Shown: piece after piece, positions 16,726 to 24,903 of the stretch
Layout: each line of letters begins with the position of its first letter
How positions within the stretch are numbered: the first letter of the stretch is position 1
From: Acidobacteriota bacterium
Lineage (GTDB): Bacteria; Acidobacteriota; Blastocatellia; Pyrinomonadales; Pyrinomonadaceae
DNA: 64,000 nt
Direction of reading: 5' to 3'
Assembly: GCA_003223025.1 (NCBI GenBank)
Contig: QHXR01000001.1
Coordinates: 23,738 to 87,737 of the forward strand
Position numbers and translations under genes: made by a program
The notes under the pieces: generated by a model
Database searches by the model: none
The model's input: only the letters and a program-made list of their open reading frames with translations
What the model was told of the DNA's origin: nothing

Positions 16726-16791
16726 TTCGAAGTGCCGGGTGTTAAGTTCTGCTTTTAATCGGAGTTTATTCTGAAAGTGGCTTGCAGGCAA

Positions 16792-16930
16792 GAAGGACGA
16801 TCCTTGATTTTTATGCGGAACGCCACGTCACGGCCGTAGGCCTTGCAAGTTCGCTAATCTTCTTATTCCGTGTATTCGGCGGTTTGGTCTGAAATCAAGA
16901 ACTGTGGAACACAGCCGCGCCGAAGGCCTT
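16792..16930. other. Intergenic region
   Basis: About 140-200 bases between the GDPD stop and the CBS-enzyme start (both minus strand). It should hold the promoter of the CBS-type gene. No clear hairpin or operator was recognised. Confidence 0.35.
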
Positions 16931-17749
16931 TCACGCCATGAACTCATCCCGTTTTGCGATCAAGCGAGCCGGGTCATTCGTTATCACGGCATTGACGCCG
17001 AGCTTTATCGCTCGTCGAAGCCAACGCGGATGTCCGACCGTCCAGATCGTCACCGGCAATCCATGCTTTGCCGCTTTCTTCATGAGTTTTTTTGTCGCAA
17101 GCGAAAAATGAACCGACAGCTCGTCCGCACCGAGTTCGACAGCGAGATCGACCAGATATTTTTCTTTTCTAAGCAACGTCATTACTTTCGGAGCAAAGAG
17201 AGCGGCGGTTCGCACATCGGGGCAAAGTGAGTTAAATAGCGGGATGAATGAGAGTCGAAAACTTTTAACGATGATGCGGCCCGAGATCGACGAATTGCGA
17301 ATGACATCGCAGACTGCTTGCACAAGCGGTTCGATATTCTCGCCGGGCTCGGATTTTAATTCGACAAAAATAAGGCCGGAGAAGTCGCGCAACAGATCGA
17401 GTGTCGCGGCAAGAGTTGGAATGCACTCGTCACTATAAGCGTGGCTCCAATATTCCGATTCCTCGAACCACAAACCGACATTTGCACGACTAAGCTCCGC
17501 TGATGTTCGATCGGCGATCATGACACCGCTATGACCGGTACGCCGAAGCGACGAATCGTGATGCACCACCGGAACTCCGTCCAACGCCAGACGCACATCG
17601 AACTCGATACCTTCTGCACCATCCGCGATCGCCCGCCGAAAAGCCGCGAGCGTATTTTCCGGAGCGACCGCGCTTGCGCCTCGGTGAGCGATTATTAGTG
17701 GTTTTGCGACACGGTGAGCGGGCGACGCGGGGACGCGGGGAGTTGTCAT
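16931..17749 (-). CDS. Glycerophosphodiester phosphodiesterase
   Basis: 272 residues from the ATG at 17749 overlapping the methyltransferase stop. GDPD signature: PLIIAHRGASAVAPENTLAAFRRAIADGAEGIEFDVRLALDGVPVVHHDSSLRRT, with the metal-binding HRG...PENT, E-D pair and catalytic HHD. The end has VTIWTVGHPRWLRRAIKLGVNAVITNDPARL. It hydrolyses glycerophosphodiesters to glycerol 3-phosphate and an alcohol. There is no signal peptide, so it is cytosolic. The first 12 residues (MTTPRVPASPAH) are encoded by the palindromic element Z2. Last gene of the thiO operon. Confidence 0.9.
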   Translation of the reverse strand: MTTPRVPASPAHRVAKPLIIAHRGASAVAPENTLAAFRRAIADGAEGIEFDVRLALDGVPVVHHDSSLRRTGHSGVMIADRTSAELSRANVGLWFEESEYWSHAYSDECIPTLAATLDLLRDFSGLIFVELKSEPGENIEPLVQAVCDVIRNSSISGRIIVKSFRLSFIPLFNSLCPDVRTAALFAPKVMTLLRKEKYLVDLAVELGADELSVHFSLATKKLMKKAAKHGLPVTIWTVGHPRWLRRAIKLGVNAVITNDPARLIAKRDEFMA

Positions 17750-17795
17750 GGCGTTCGATCGCCGCGTCTCACTTTCTCCGCGTCTCCGCGTCGAG
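17711..17795. repeat. Family Z palindrome Z2 spanning a gene junction
   Basis: GC-rich imperfect inverted repeat (GACGCGGGGACGCGGGG... and ...CTCCGCGTCTCCGCGTC) lying over the methyltransferase 3' end and the GDPD 5' end. The charged tail RRGDAEKVRRGDRTP of the former and the first residues of the latter are translated repeat. Confidence 0.65.
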
Positions 17796-18444
17796 GCTTC
17801 TCCAACAGAAATATCGTCTTCGACCATCCCATCGGTTCGGCTATCGGGAATTCGTGGTTTCCGACGATATTAAAATAGCGTTGTGAAATCTGCCTTACAT
17901 CTTCAAGCGGATGGATCTTGAAGTTGTACAGAAGCTCGAGCACGGAACCGACGAACGACGGCTTGACCGGAATGAACACAAGCTTGCAGCCCGGTTTGAG
18001 AACGCGAGCCATTTCCTTGAGGCCCGCGTCGAGCGAAACGTATTCGAGGACGCCGCAGGTGACGATCAGATCGAACGCGTCGTCACCGAAGGGAAGCTGA
18101 AGCACGTTACCTTGGATCGATTCGATATTACCCGCGTCAACCTTCTTCCTTTCTTTCCGAAATTCATCGCGTGCGATCTTGAGAGAATTTATCGAGAGAT
18201 CGAGTGCGATCGTTTTCTTCGGCCTGAAACCGCTGTCCTGGAATCCAAGTGTAACGATCCCGGTTCCGCTGCCGGCATCGAGCACGTATGAATCCGCATC
18301 GATCTTCAGATCCAGCGACCGCAAATACTTCGCGACCGATTTCCGATAGCCGTTAACTTTCAACGCGAGATTATGAACGTCGGCGATGCGATCGTAGAAG
18401 CTCTGCGTTTTTGTCTTGGCGAGTTTTTGACTTCCTTTCGGCAT
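17746..18444 (-). CDS. Class I SAM-dependent methyltransferase (UbiE/Methyltransf_11-like)
   Basis: 232 residues. SAM motif I DSYVLDAGSGTGIVTLGFQD, acidic loop KKTIALDLSINSLKIARDEF, motif for base contact NIESIQGNVLQLPFGDDAFDLIVTCGVLEYV, then KEMARVLKPGCKLVFIPVKPS. A small-molecule or lipid methyltransferase of the UbiE type is likely; the substrate is unknown. The natural C-terminus probably ends near FLLEKP; the last 15 residues are repeat-encoded. It starts 2 bases after the stop of the TPR-TlpA gene and overlaps the GDPD ATG by 4 bases. Confidence 0.82.
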   Translation of the reverse strand: MPKGSQKLAKTKTQSFYDRIADVHNLALKVNGYRKSVAKYLRSLDLKIDADSYVLDAGSGTGIVTLGFQDSGFRPKKTIALDLSINSLKIARDEFRKERKKVDAGNIESIQGNVLQLPFGDDAFDLIVTCGVLEYVSLDAGLKEMARVLKPGCKLVFIPVKPSFVGSVLELLYNFKIHPLEDVRQISQRYFNIVGNHEFPIAEPMGWSKTIFLLEKPRRGDAEKVRRGDRTP

Positions 18445-18446
18445 CG

Positions 18447-19865
18447 TTATTTTTCTGCGAGAAGTTTGATCATCATCGCACGAAGCTCTTCGATGCGTGT
18501 CGGATTCGTACCGCTCTCGATGTATCGAACGATTCCCTTACGATCGATCAGAACCGTCGTCGGCAGCGATGTTCCCCCATAAACATTCTGAGTGATCGGA
18601 TCGTCGGCCACCGCAAAATCGTAATCCAGTTTTTGCTTTTCCTTGAATCGTTTTAGAAACGCGATCTCGCTTGGCTGATCGGCGGCCATTCCGTCGGCCC
18701 GGCCATAGTAACGCGTCAAACCAATTATAACGAGGCCTTCACTGCTGAGATCCTGATGCCATTCTTGAAGCGCCGGGAACGCGTCAAAGCATGGTCCGCA
18801 CCACGTCGCCCAAAAATCGAGAAGTACGACTTTTCCTTTTAGCGACGCGAGCGTCTTCGGAGTTCCGGGAAACCACTGTTCCATTCCGACCAGCTCGGGC
18901 GCCGGATCCATAAGAAGCTTATACTGCTTTTCCCTCCGCTTGAGGCGTGTGAGCGCTTCATTGTCAGGGCCTCTCGCGGCAAAACTTTTACCTGCCAGGA
19001 TAAGTGACGAAAGATACGTTTCAAGGCCGGCCGTCTTACGACCGGTTTCGATCTGATACGTGATGAGCTTGTCCGCGGCGTAATAAAAAAATACCGGTGA
19101 GTTGACCGTTGTCGCCGTGTCGCGCATTTCGATGAGAGCGGCGTCCGCTTCTTTTATTTTTCCTAGATCGCGATTGATCTCGAAGACGAGCATGCCGGAG
19201 TCGAGAACAGCATCCGCAGAATTTACCTTCGACGTCGGATCTTTCAGCAAAGCCTTCGCCGCTTCGTACGCTTTCGTCGCGTGGATCAAAGCCTTCGCAT
19301 GATCTTTGGTCGCGATGTACGACTTCGCGAGCTCGCTGTTCATTCGCCAGCGATCGCTGACCTTCGTCGCGCCGCCGGCTTCGTAATCGGCAAGGTGCTT
19401 TAGAGCTTCGTCGAACTTTTTCTGCTTCGCGAAAACGAAAACCAGGATCGATCGGGCATTCTGAGTCCGCTCGGGTTTTTGATCCGGTGATTCGAGGAAC
19501 TTCGTGAGTGACGCGGTCGTCGCGTCATAATTCTCCGCGATCCAATTGAGCAGCCCGATGAAGTAGATATCTTCGCCGGAGAGATTCGCCCGCGTTGCCG
19601 CCGACGTCGCATATTTCGCCGCAAGCTGGCGCTGTGCGCGTTCAGTCGCGAGACGCAGACTTTCGCTGTATGCGATCTTCTTTTGTTCGAACTCCGCAAA
19701 TTTCGCTTTGTTGTAACCGTTCGCCTCTTCGAACATCTGCTTGATCGAAAGCTCGGCGGCAACTGTCGAAACCGTCGGCGTTCCGGTCGGATTTGCGCGG
19801 CCGGATTGTGCCGCGAGATTTGCGCAGAGCGATGCCGAGATCAAAAATACAAAAACAAAACGCAT
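18447..19865 (-). CDS. Secreted TPR-like protein with C-terminal TlpA/ResA thioredoxin domain
   Basis: 472 residues from MRFVFVFLISASLCANLAAQSG (signal peptide). Residues about 30-300 are helical, repeat-like (GEDIYFIGLLNWIAENYDATTASLTKFLES, SILVFVFAKQKKFDEALKHLADYE, AKSYIATKDHAKALIHATKAYEAAKALL). The C-terminal 150 residues are a TlpA/ResA domain: LASLKGKVVLLDFWATWCGPCFDAFPALQEWHQDLSSEGLVIIGLTRYYG and cis-Pro loop GGTSLPTTVLIDRKGIVRYIESG. The WCGPC pair marks a periplasmic thiol reductase. It follows thiO by one base. An earlier start (19913) would overlap thiO and has no ribosome site. Confidence 0.85.
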   Translation of the reverse strand: MRFVFVFLISASLCANLAAQSGRANPTGTPTVSTVAAELSIKQMFEEANGYNKAKFAEFEQKKIAYSESLRLATERAQRQLAAKYATSAATRANLSGEDIYFIGLLNWIAENYDATTASLTKFLESPDQKPERTQNARSILVFVFAKQKKFDEALKHLADYEAGGATKVSDRWRMNSELAKSYIATKDHAKALIHATKAYEAAKALLKDPTSKVNSADAVLDSGMLVFEINRDLGKIKEADAALIEMRDTATTVNSPVFFYYAADKLITYQIETGRKTAGLETYLSSLILAGKSFAARGPDNEALTRLKRREKQYKLLMDPAPELVGMEQWFPGTPKTLASLKGKVVLLDFWATWCGPCFDAFPALQEWHQDLSSEGLVIIGLTRYYGRADGMAADQPSEIAFLKRFKEKQKLDYDFAVADDPITQNVYGGTSLPTTVLIDRKGIVRYIESGTNPTRIEELRAMMIKLLAEK

Positions 19866-19866
19866 G

Positions 19867-21006
19867 TTAGATATTCGTCCGTGCCGTTGCCGCGTTCGCG
19901 AAACGCTCGACACTAAATCGCTGCAGATATTCCGACGAAGCCCCGTCGATTATATTTTCCGCGATCAACTCTGCAGTCTTCGGTGCAAGCAATATTCCAT
20001 TTCGATAATGCGCCGTCGCGATGACGACATTTTGCCATCCCGGAATCTTTCCTAAAATCGGCAGACCGTCGGCCGCGAAAGGGCGTAAGCCGGACCAAGT
20101 CTCCGCAACCTGAGCTTCGGAAAGCTGCGGCATGATCTCTACGGCGGCATCCGTTAGTCCGGCGATGCCTTCAGCCGTCGTTCGATTCTCGAAACCTGCA
20201 TCCTCAGCAGTCGCTCCGACGAGAACGCGTCCGTCGGCCCGCGGAACGAGGTAGCCCCGATGACTGTATACGACATGTCGCAACGGACGTTCGCGAAGAT
20301 CAAAAGAAAGCATCTGTCCGCGGATCGGCTTGATCGATACCGGCATGGTCGTGTCGCCGATTTTGATGAGCGACGTCCAAGCTCCGGTTGCTAGCACCGT
20401 TGTATCGGCTCGAAAGTCTCTCGCATTTGTTCGAGCTCCAACTACACGCTGCTGTTCTGTCAGCAGCTCTTCGACTTCGGCGTTCTCGATGGTTTCGATC
20501 CCGTTTCGCTTAGCAAATTCTCGCAGAGCCCCGACGAGCTTTCTGTTCTCTACCTGCCAGTCGTTCGGATAAAAAAGAGCGGAAGTCGTGGTTTCAGATA
20601 TCGCAGGTTCAAGACGACGGAGTTCTTCGCTCGATAAAAATTCAACTGAAACGTTTCGATTTTGCTGGCGCTCATACGTCTCTCGAAGTCCCGTCTCTTC
20701 TTCTTTATTGAACGCGAGACATAAAGTGCCGGAGCGATCGAGCTCGATATCGACTCCGGTTTCATCGAGCAATGCCGCTGCGAAACCAGGATAAAGCTCG
20801 AGAGATTCGGTACCGAACTCATGAAAGGTCGAGTCGGAGTCAGTCTCGATATTCGGAGCAAGCATTCCGGCGGCGGCCCACGATGCTTCACGGCCGATAC
20901 CACCGCGATCGACGATCGTGATCTTACCCGCGCGTTTCTTGTGCAGATCCCGAGCGATGCTCAGTCCGATCACTCCACCGCCGATGATTAAAACGTCCGA
21001 ATCCAT
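19867..21006 (-). CDS. thiO: Glycine oxidase (FAD-dependent, thiamine synthesis type)
   Basis: 379 residues, DAO family. FAD site DVLIIGGGVIGLSIARDLHKKRAGKITIVDRGGIGREASWAAAGMLAPNIE; the last part is highly characteristic of ThiO. Middle: TVLATGAWTSLI..PVSIKPIRGQMLSFDL. C-terminal: RVLVGATAEDAGFENRTTAEG, ETWSGLRPFAADGLPILGKIPGWQNVVIATAHYRNGILLAPKTAELIAENI. ThiO oxidises glycine to iminoglycine, used to build the thiazole of thiamine. No other thi genes are nearby. It heads a tight four-gene minus operon (thiO, TPR-TlpA, methyltransferase, GDPD). Confidence 0.88.
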   Translation of the reverse strand: MDSDVLIIGGGVIGLSIARDLHKKRAGKITIVDRGGIGREASWAAAGMLAPNIETDSDSTFHEFGTESLELYPGFAAALLDETGVDIELDRSGTLCLAFNKEEETGLRETYERQQNRNVSVEFLSSEELRRLEPAISETTTSALFYPNDWQVENRKLVGALREFAKRNGIETIENAEVEELLTEQQRVVGARTNARDFRADTTVLATGAWTSLIKIGDTTMPVSIKPIRGQMLSFDLRERPLRHVVYSHRGYLVPRADGRVLVGATAEDAGFENRTTAEGIAGLTDAAVEIMPQLSEAQVAETWSGLRPFAADGLPILGKIPGWQNVVIATAHYRNGILLAPKTAELIAENIIDGASSEYLQRFSVERFANAATARTNI

Positions 21007-21105
21007 TCGAGGTATAGGTTATACGGGCGGAAAGGTGAGTGCAAAGAGAAGGGAGAACCGGAGAAAAGGGGGATACGAGCTGAACTTGTCTCGATCGCCC
21101 TTCTG

Positions 21106-21316
21106 GTCGCCAAAGGCGACGCACATTAAAGCCTAGGGTTGAGGCCGGAGGCCGAAACCCTAGGTCGATGCCATGAGTCGATCCGACCCTGAAGGGGTCA
21201 AACAAACTGTGAACTATTCGACCCCTACAGGGTCAGATTGTTTTTGCGAATTTACCTAGGGTTACGCTCGCTCTGCTCGCTCACCCTAGGCTTTAATGTG
21301 CGTCGCCTTTGGCGAC
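21106..21316. repeat. Nested palindrome W (CCTAGG type)
   Basis: The outer arms 21106-21139 and 21283-21316 are perfect inverted copies over 34 bases (GTCGCCAAAGGCGACGCACA...). Inside are further hairpins: ACCCTAG pairs around GAGGCCGGAGGCC, and GACCCTGAAGGGGTC / GACCCCTACAGGGTC. It fills the 450-base gap between the divergent thiO and isocitrate dehydrogenase genes. Confidence 0.9.
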
Positions 21317-21455
21317 AAGAAAATCCTCGGCTTCGGAGATGCTTCGAAAATACTCTTGTCTCCGTGGCTTGTCCCGCACTTCTCTTTCTCCGTGCCTTTC
21401 CGTCGGCTCCACCTCTTCTAACTTTCTTGTTGCTCAAGTAAGATAGAAAGAACTT

Positions 21456-22475
21456 ATGAAACACACGATCACACTTATCCCCGGCGACGGCATCGGCCCC
21501 GAGATCGTCGCGGCGACGGTCCGGATCATCGAAGCGACGGGCGTCGATATCGCTTGGGAAACTCATATCATGGGTGCGCAGGCGCTGGAGAAATACGGGA
21601 CGACCTTGCCTGAGGATACGATCGAATCGATTAAACGAAATAAGGTCGCGCTCAAGGGCCCGCAGATGACGCCGATCGGAAAAGGATTCACATCGGTGAA
21701 TGTCGGGCTTCGAAAAGCTCTCGATCTTTATGCGAATGTTCGCCCGGTATTAAATCTTCCGAACGTGCCGAGCCGTTACTCCGATGTCGATCTGGTCATC
21801 GTGCGTGAAAATACTGAAGGGCTGTACTCCGGACTCGAACACACCGTGATCCCGGGCGTTGTGGAGAGCTTGAAGATCGTGACCGAGAAAGCCTCGATGC
21901 GGATCGCGAAATATGCCTTTGAATATGCTCGGAAGCACGGCCGGAAAAAAGTTTCCTGCGTTCACAAGGCGAACATCATGAAGCTGTCCGATGGACTGTT
22001 TCTTGAGTGCTTCGAAATAGTCGCGAAGGATTATCCTGAGATCGAAGCCGACAACAAGATCGTCGACAACTGCTGCATGCAACTCGTCATGCGACCGGAA
22101 CAATTCGACGTACTCGTTCTCGAGAATCTGTATGGCGATATCGTGTCAGATCTTTGCGCCGGATTGATCGGCGGACTCGGTCTTGCACCCGGCGCGAATA
22201 TCGGGGAGCAAGGCGCGGTGTTCGAAGCGGTGCATGGTTCGGCTCCCGACATCGCCGGACAGGGAATCGCGAATCCGACGGCGATCTTGATGTCGGGAAT
22301 CATGATGCTCCGTCATCTCGGGGAGATGGAAGCGGGAGCTCGGATCGAGAAAGCGATGCTCGAGGTTTTTGCCGAGGGGAAAGTGATAACAAAAGATCTT
22401 GGCGGCACGGCGAAGACGAACGAGTTCGCGCGTGCGATCGTTGAGAAGATGAATACGTCTAGCGCCGCGGCGTGA
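21456..22475 (+). CDS. NAD-dependent isocitrate dehydrogenase (IDH3/isopropylmalate-dehydrogenase family)
   Basis: 339 residues. Beta-decarboxylating dehydrogenase fold: ITLIPGDGIGPEIVAATVRI, LDLYANVRPVLNLPNVPSRYSDVDLVIVRENTEGLYSGLEHTVIPGVVESLKIVT (the RENTEGLYSGLEH string is typical of NAD-IDH of the eukaryotic-mitochondrial/IDH3 type), catalytic KANIMKLSDGLF, metal site VLENLYGDIVSDLCAGLIGGLG and AVHGSAPDIAGQGIANPTA. It makes 2-oxoglutarate from isocitrate in the TCA cycle. Homoisocitrate dehydrogenase is a less likely alternative. The gene stands alone; a short AT-poor leader precedes it. Confidence 0.87.
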   Translation: MKHTITLIPGDGIGPEIVAATVRIIEATGVDIAWETHIMGAQALEKYGTTLPEDTIESIKRNKVALKGPQMTPIGKGFTSVNVGLRKALDLYANVRPVLNLPNVPSRYSDVDLVIVRENTEGLYSGLEHTVIPGVVESLKIVTEKASMRIAKYAFEYARKHGRKKVSCVHKANIMKLSDGLFLECFEIVAKDYPEIEADNKIVDNCCMQLVMRPEQFDVLVLENLYGDIVSDLCAGLIGGLGLAPGANIGEQGAVFEAVHGSAPDIAGQGIANPTAILMSGIMMLRHLGEMEAGARIEKAMLEVFAEGKVITKDLGGTAKTNEFARAIVEKMNTSSAAA

Positions 22476-22555
22476 AGGCTTCATGTAGGAGAGATTTTTG
22501 AACGCGAATTGGGCGGATCAGGCGGATTCGAGCGGATCGGAATTCTTGTTAGTGT

Positions 22556-22695
22556 TCCTTCGTCTGATTCGTCGTTCTCTTCTTTTCGTGATCCTTCGTG
22601 TAAGTTCGTGGTTCCCGTTTTCTACCGTAAAGCCTGGAACCACTAATCCTCGCGAAACATCACGAAAAGAAGAAGAGAACAACGAATCGCACGAA
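22556..22695. repeat. Long inverted repeat, family U, copy U3
   Basis: Arms TCTTCTTTTCGTGAT..TTCGTGGTTCC and GGAACCACTAATCCTCGCGAAACATCACGAAAAGAAGA with loop CGTTTTCTACCGTAAAGCCT. The core TGGTTCC..GGAACCA links it to U1 and U2. Confidence 0.8.
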
Positions 22696-22844
22696 AAATC
22701 GCGAAAACAAATCATGAGCGCCTGTCACACCGAAACGTATATTGACATCCTATTTCCGGATGAACGTTTTCCTTGCAACGAAACGATGGCGGAGACGTTC
22801 AAATAGTCGGTGCGGAATGTTCCGGCCAATACAGGAGGGTTCGA

Positions 22845-23243
22845 ATGAAGGGAATAATTGCGGGGTTGATGATGATACTCGCGTTCAGCGTTGTGCCGGT
22901 TACCGCCGCAAGACGCGCAGAGACGGTTCGAGTTCAGATCAATAAAGAAAAGAAATTTGCGAAGAGCAAGCTCACTATTCGCTTCGTCGAGCTAGTCGAA
23001 GATTCTCGTTGTCCGACGGACGCTCAGTGTGTTTGGGCCGGTAATGCGAAGATCAAGATCCGCGTTACGGCGAATGGACGGACGAAAGACCTCACGCTCG
23101 ATACCAACGGACCGCACCAGGGCGACACCGCCGAAGGCTTCGCCATCCGATTGATCGGTCTGACGCCGGCACCGAAATCGAATATCCGCATCAATCGAAA
23201 CGGCTACGTCGCGACTCTCGAGGCGGAAAGACTGCAGCGGTAA
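22845..23243 (+). CDS. Secreted protein, unknown function
   Basis: 132 residues. The start at 22845 is chosen for its strong ribosome site (AGGAGGGTTCGA before the ATG). Signal peptide MKGIIAGLMMILAFSVVPVTA. The mature part (ETVRVQINKEKKFAKSKLTIRFVELVEDSRCPTDAQCVWAGNAKIKIRVTANGRTKDLTLDTN) has two cysteines in a C-P-TDAQ-C-VWAG motif common in small acidobacterial and bacteroidetes periplasmic proteins. Beta-rich, no enzyme motif. A bidirectional terminator hairpin follows 20 bases after the stop. Confidence 0.75.
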   Translation: MKGIIAGLMMILAFSVVPVTAARRAETVRVQINKEKKFAKSKLTIRFVELVEDSRCPTDAQCVWAGNAKIKIRVTANGRTKDLTLDTNGPHQGDTAEGFAIRLIGLTPAPKSNIRINRNGYVATLEAERLQR

Positions 23244-23263
23244 TCCGCACCGCGAAATAAAAT

Positions 23264-23297
23264 AAACGCCGTTCGATCTGACGACCGAACGGCGTTT
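23264..23297. terminator. Bidirectional intrinsic terminator
   Basis: A perfect 12-base stem AAACGCCGTTCG / CGAACGGCGTTT between the convergent genes 22845-23243 (+) and 23322-23447 (-). T-rich tracts lie on both sides (CCGTTTATTA on +, ATTTTATTT on -). Confidence 0.85.
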
Positions 23298-23321
23298 CCG
23301 TTTATTACTCAGAGTATTATT

Positions 23322-23447
23322 TCAACGGCCCGGAGTCACGTCCGTGATGAGGCCGACAACCGCTATCGCCAACGCCAGGATCAGACAGATATAAAAAATA
23401 TAATTGTCCTGGACCGCCAGAAGCTTTCTGGGTTCTCTTCGTATCAT
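23322..23447 (-). CDS. 41-residue single-pass membrane peptide
   Basis: Reads MIRREPRKLLAVQDNYIFYI followed by a hydrophobic helix ICLILALAIAVVGLITDV and the end TPGR. The ATG at 23447 has AGAGG 8 bases upstream; another ATG two codons earlier would sit on the ribosome site. The positive N-terminus, one helix and a terminator downstream of the stop all favour a real small gene. Function unknown. Confidence 0.6.
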   Translation of the reverse strand: MIRREPRKLLAVQDNYIFYICLILALAIAVVGLITDVTPGR

Positions 23448-23564
23448 GACCATTACCTCTTACTGCGGCTCAAAAAATGAGCTCTTCTTTTTATAACGCG
23501 TAAATTGGCGGGTGAGTTCGATCACCTCGCCTGAATATGACGCCGGTCGTCGGATTTTTTGCGC

Positions 23565-23969
23565 TTACGGTCGGGAATTTGTGAGAAGCATTAGGACGAT
23601 TGTCAGAATGAAATACGGTACGAGGACGGCCGCTCCGGGATAATCTTTTGCGACACGCTGACCGAAGAAAAGAGCGGTTAGCGAAAGTGCTCCGATGACC
23701 GAAGCCCAGAAGATCAGGACGAGAGATCCGGTGACGAGAAAATAAATTAGCCCCGCTGCGCTCATGAGTCCGGTCGCCAACTCCATCACGGTGATCGTTG
23801 CGAGCATCATCGGTACCATCGGTGCGAGCGGTGTCTTAGAGAAATGTCCCGTCAGCCAGCCGAGATTTCCTTTCCAGTCGAAGATCTTATCGAGGGCGGA
23901 TTGAATGAAAAGAATGGCAACGAAAAGTGCGGCGAAAAGTGCCGGAAGATTTTTGAAAATGATATCCAT
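23565..23969 (-). CDS. DoxX-like four-helix membrane protein
   Basis: 134 residues with four hydrophobic helices. The opening IIFKNLPALFAALFVAILFIQSALDKIFDWKGNLGWLTGHF and the second block ATITVMELATGLMSAAGLIYFL follow the DoxX / DoxX-like layout (KxxDW after helix 1, ME..AG in helix 2). DoxX proteins are linked to thiol or sulfur redox at the membrane in some species, but the role here is not shown. It is 10 bases downstream of a secreted protein gene, in the pepP operon. Confidence 0.65.
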   Translation of the reverse strand: MDIIFKNLPALFAALFVAILFIQSALDKIFDWKGNLGWLTGHFSKTPLAPMVPMMLATITVMELATGLMSAAGLIYFLVTGSLVLIFWASVIGALSLTALFFGQRVAKDYPGAAVLVPYFILTIVLMLLTNSRP

Positions 23970-23979
23970 TCTTTGAAGA

Positions 23980-24903
23980 TCAATAGGGCTCGACCGACTT
24001 TACGAAAGAAAACTTTTTCATGAGCTCTTGCTTTTCCGGCTCGGTCACGCGAGCAGCCGTTAGGATTTGGATCTCATACGCATCGGGAACAACGGTCGAC
24101 CCAACCTTCGAGAGGTTTAATGACTTTCCGACAGATCCGATGTCCGTTCCGACATCGAAATACAGCGCCACGCGCCGTTCTTCAAATATCTTGTCTACAA
24201 CGGAAATACTCTTAGAGTGACGAATCTCGTCTATATCTACTACATGGTATTTGCTTCGAACTCGGGCAATATCGTTTACGAGAATCTGGTCGGCCACGAG
24301 AACCGTTTTCGCTTTTTCCGCATTCCAGAGTGATTTGTCTTTTGGTATTGGCGACGTCGAAGACGCGAGGAGTTCGACGTACGGGAGCCGCTGCACGTGT
24401 CGAAGAGACAGGACTCGTAAGTGGCCTTTGGAACTAAGATCGTCTCTCGCTACGTCCGGTGCGGCGGTCACATCGATCTTAAGATTTGTAAGAAATGCGT
24501 TCGGCTTCGTGACGGTTTGTTTGAAAGTCTTCTGGACGAGCTCGCAGATCGGTCCGGTGTTGCGTTCGAACTCCTCGCAGTTCTCATTAAAGTAGACTTC
24601 GGTCGGTGGTGCTCCCGCGCTTCGATAGAATGTCAGTCTCCAGTTATAACCGCAGGCGTGTACTTTTGCCTGGAGGTTGTTGTTGAAGAGAGCCACAAAC
24701 CGCTGTACCTCGGCCTTGTCTCGAATAAGCAAAGCTTCGTCGCCTTTCTGCTGATTTCCGAAACGCTCCGACTTCATGACAGAAGTAACCAGGATCTCCT
24801 GTGTATTCGAAACGTCGATTCGATCTTGACTGAAAACAATCGAGCAGAAAGTCAGCAATAAAACCAAGATCCAAACGTATCGATACCGGTTTATCGCGTT
24901 CAT
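23980..24903 (-). CDS. Secreted protein, unknown function
   Basis: 307 residues. Signal peptide MNAINRYRYVWILVLLLTFCSIVFSQ. No family recognised. It carries three cysteines (HACGYNW, NENCEEF, GPICELV) and an alternating strand/helix pattern. The C-terminal third (RRVALYFDVGTDIGSVGKSLNLSKVGSTVVPDAYEIQILTAARVTEPEKQELMKKF) looks like a separate small domain. The ATG overlaps the stop of pepP by 4 bases, so it is expressed with the aminopeptidase. Confidence 0.65.
   Translation of the reverse strand: MNAINRYRYVWILVLLLTFCSIVFSQDRIDVSNTQEILVTSVMKSERFGNQQKGDEALLIRDKAEVQRFVALFNNNLQAKVHACGYNWRLTFYRSAGAPPTEVYFNENCEEFERNTGPICELVQKTFKQTVTKPNAFLTNLKIDVTAAPDVARDDLSSKGHLRVLSLRHVQRLPYVELLASSTSPIPKDKSLWNAEKAKTVLVADQILVNDIARVRSKYHVVDIDEIRHSKSISVVDKIFEERRVALYFDVGTDIGSVGKSLNLSKVGSTVVPDAYEIQILTAARVTEPEKQELMKKFSFVKSVEPY

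Noticed and set aside
22498-22806. Plus-strand ORF across palindrome U3
   Set aside because: Its residues are the translated inverted repeat; the real gene starts at 22845 with AGGAGG.
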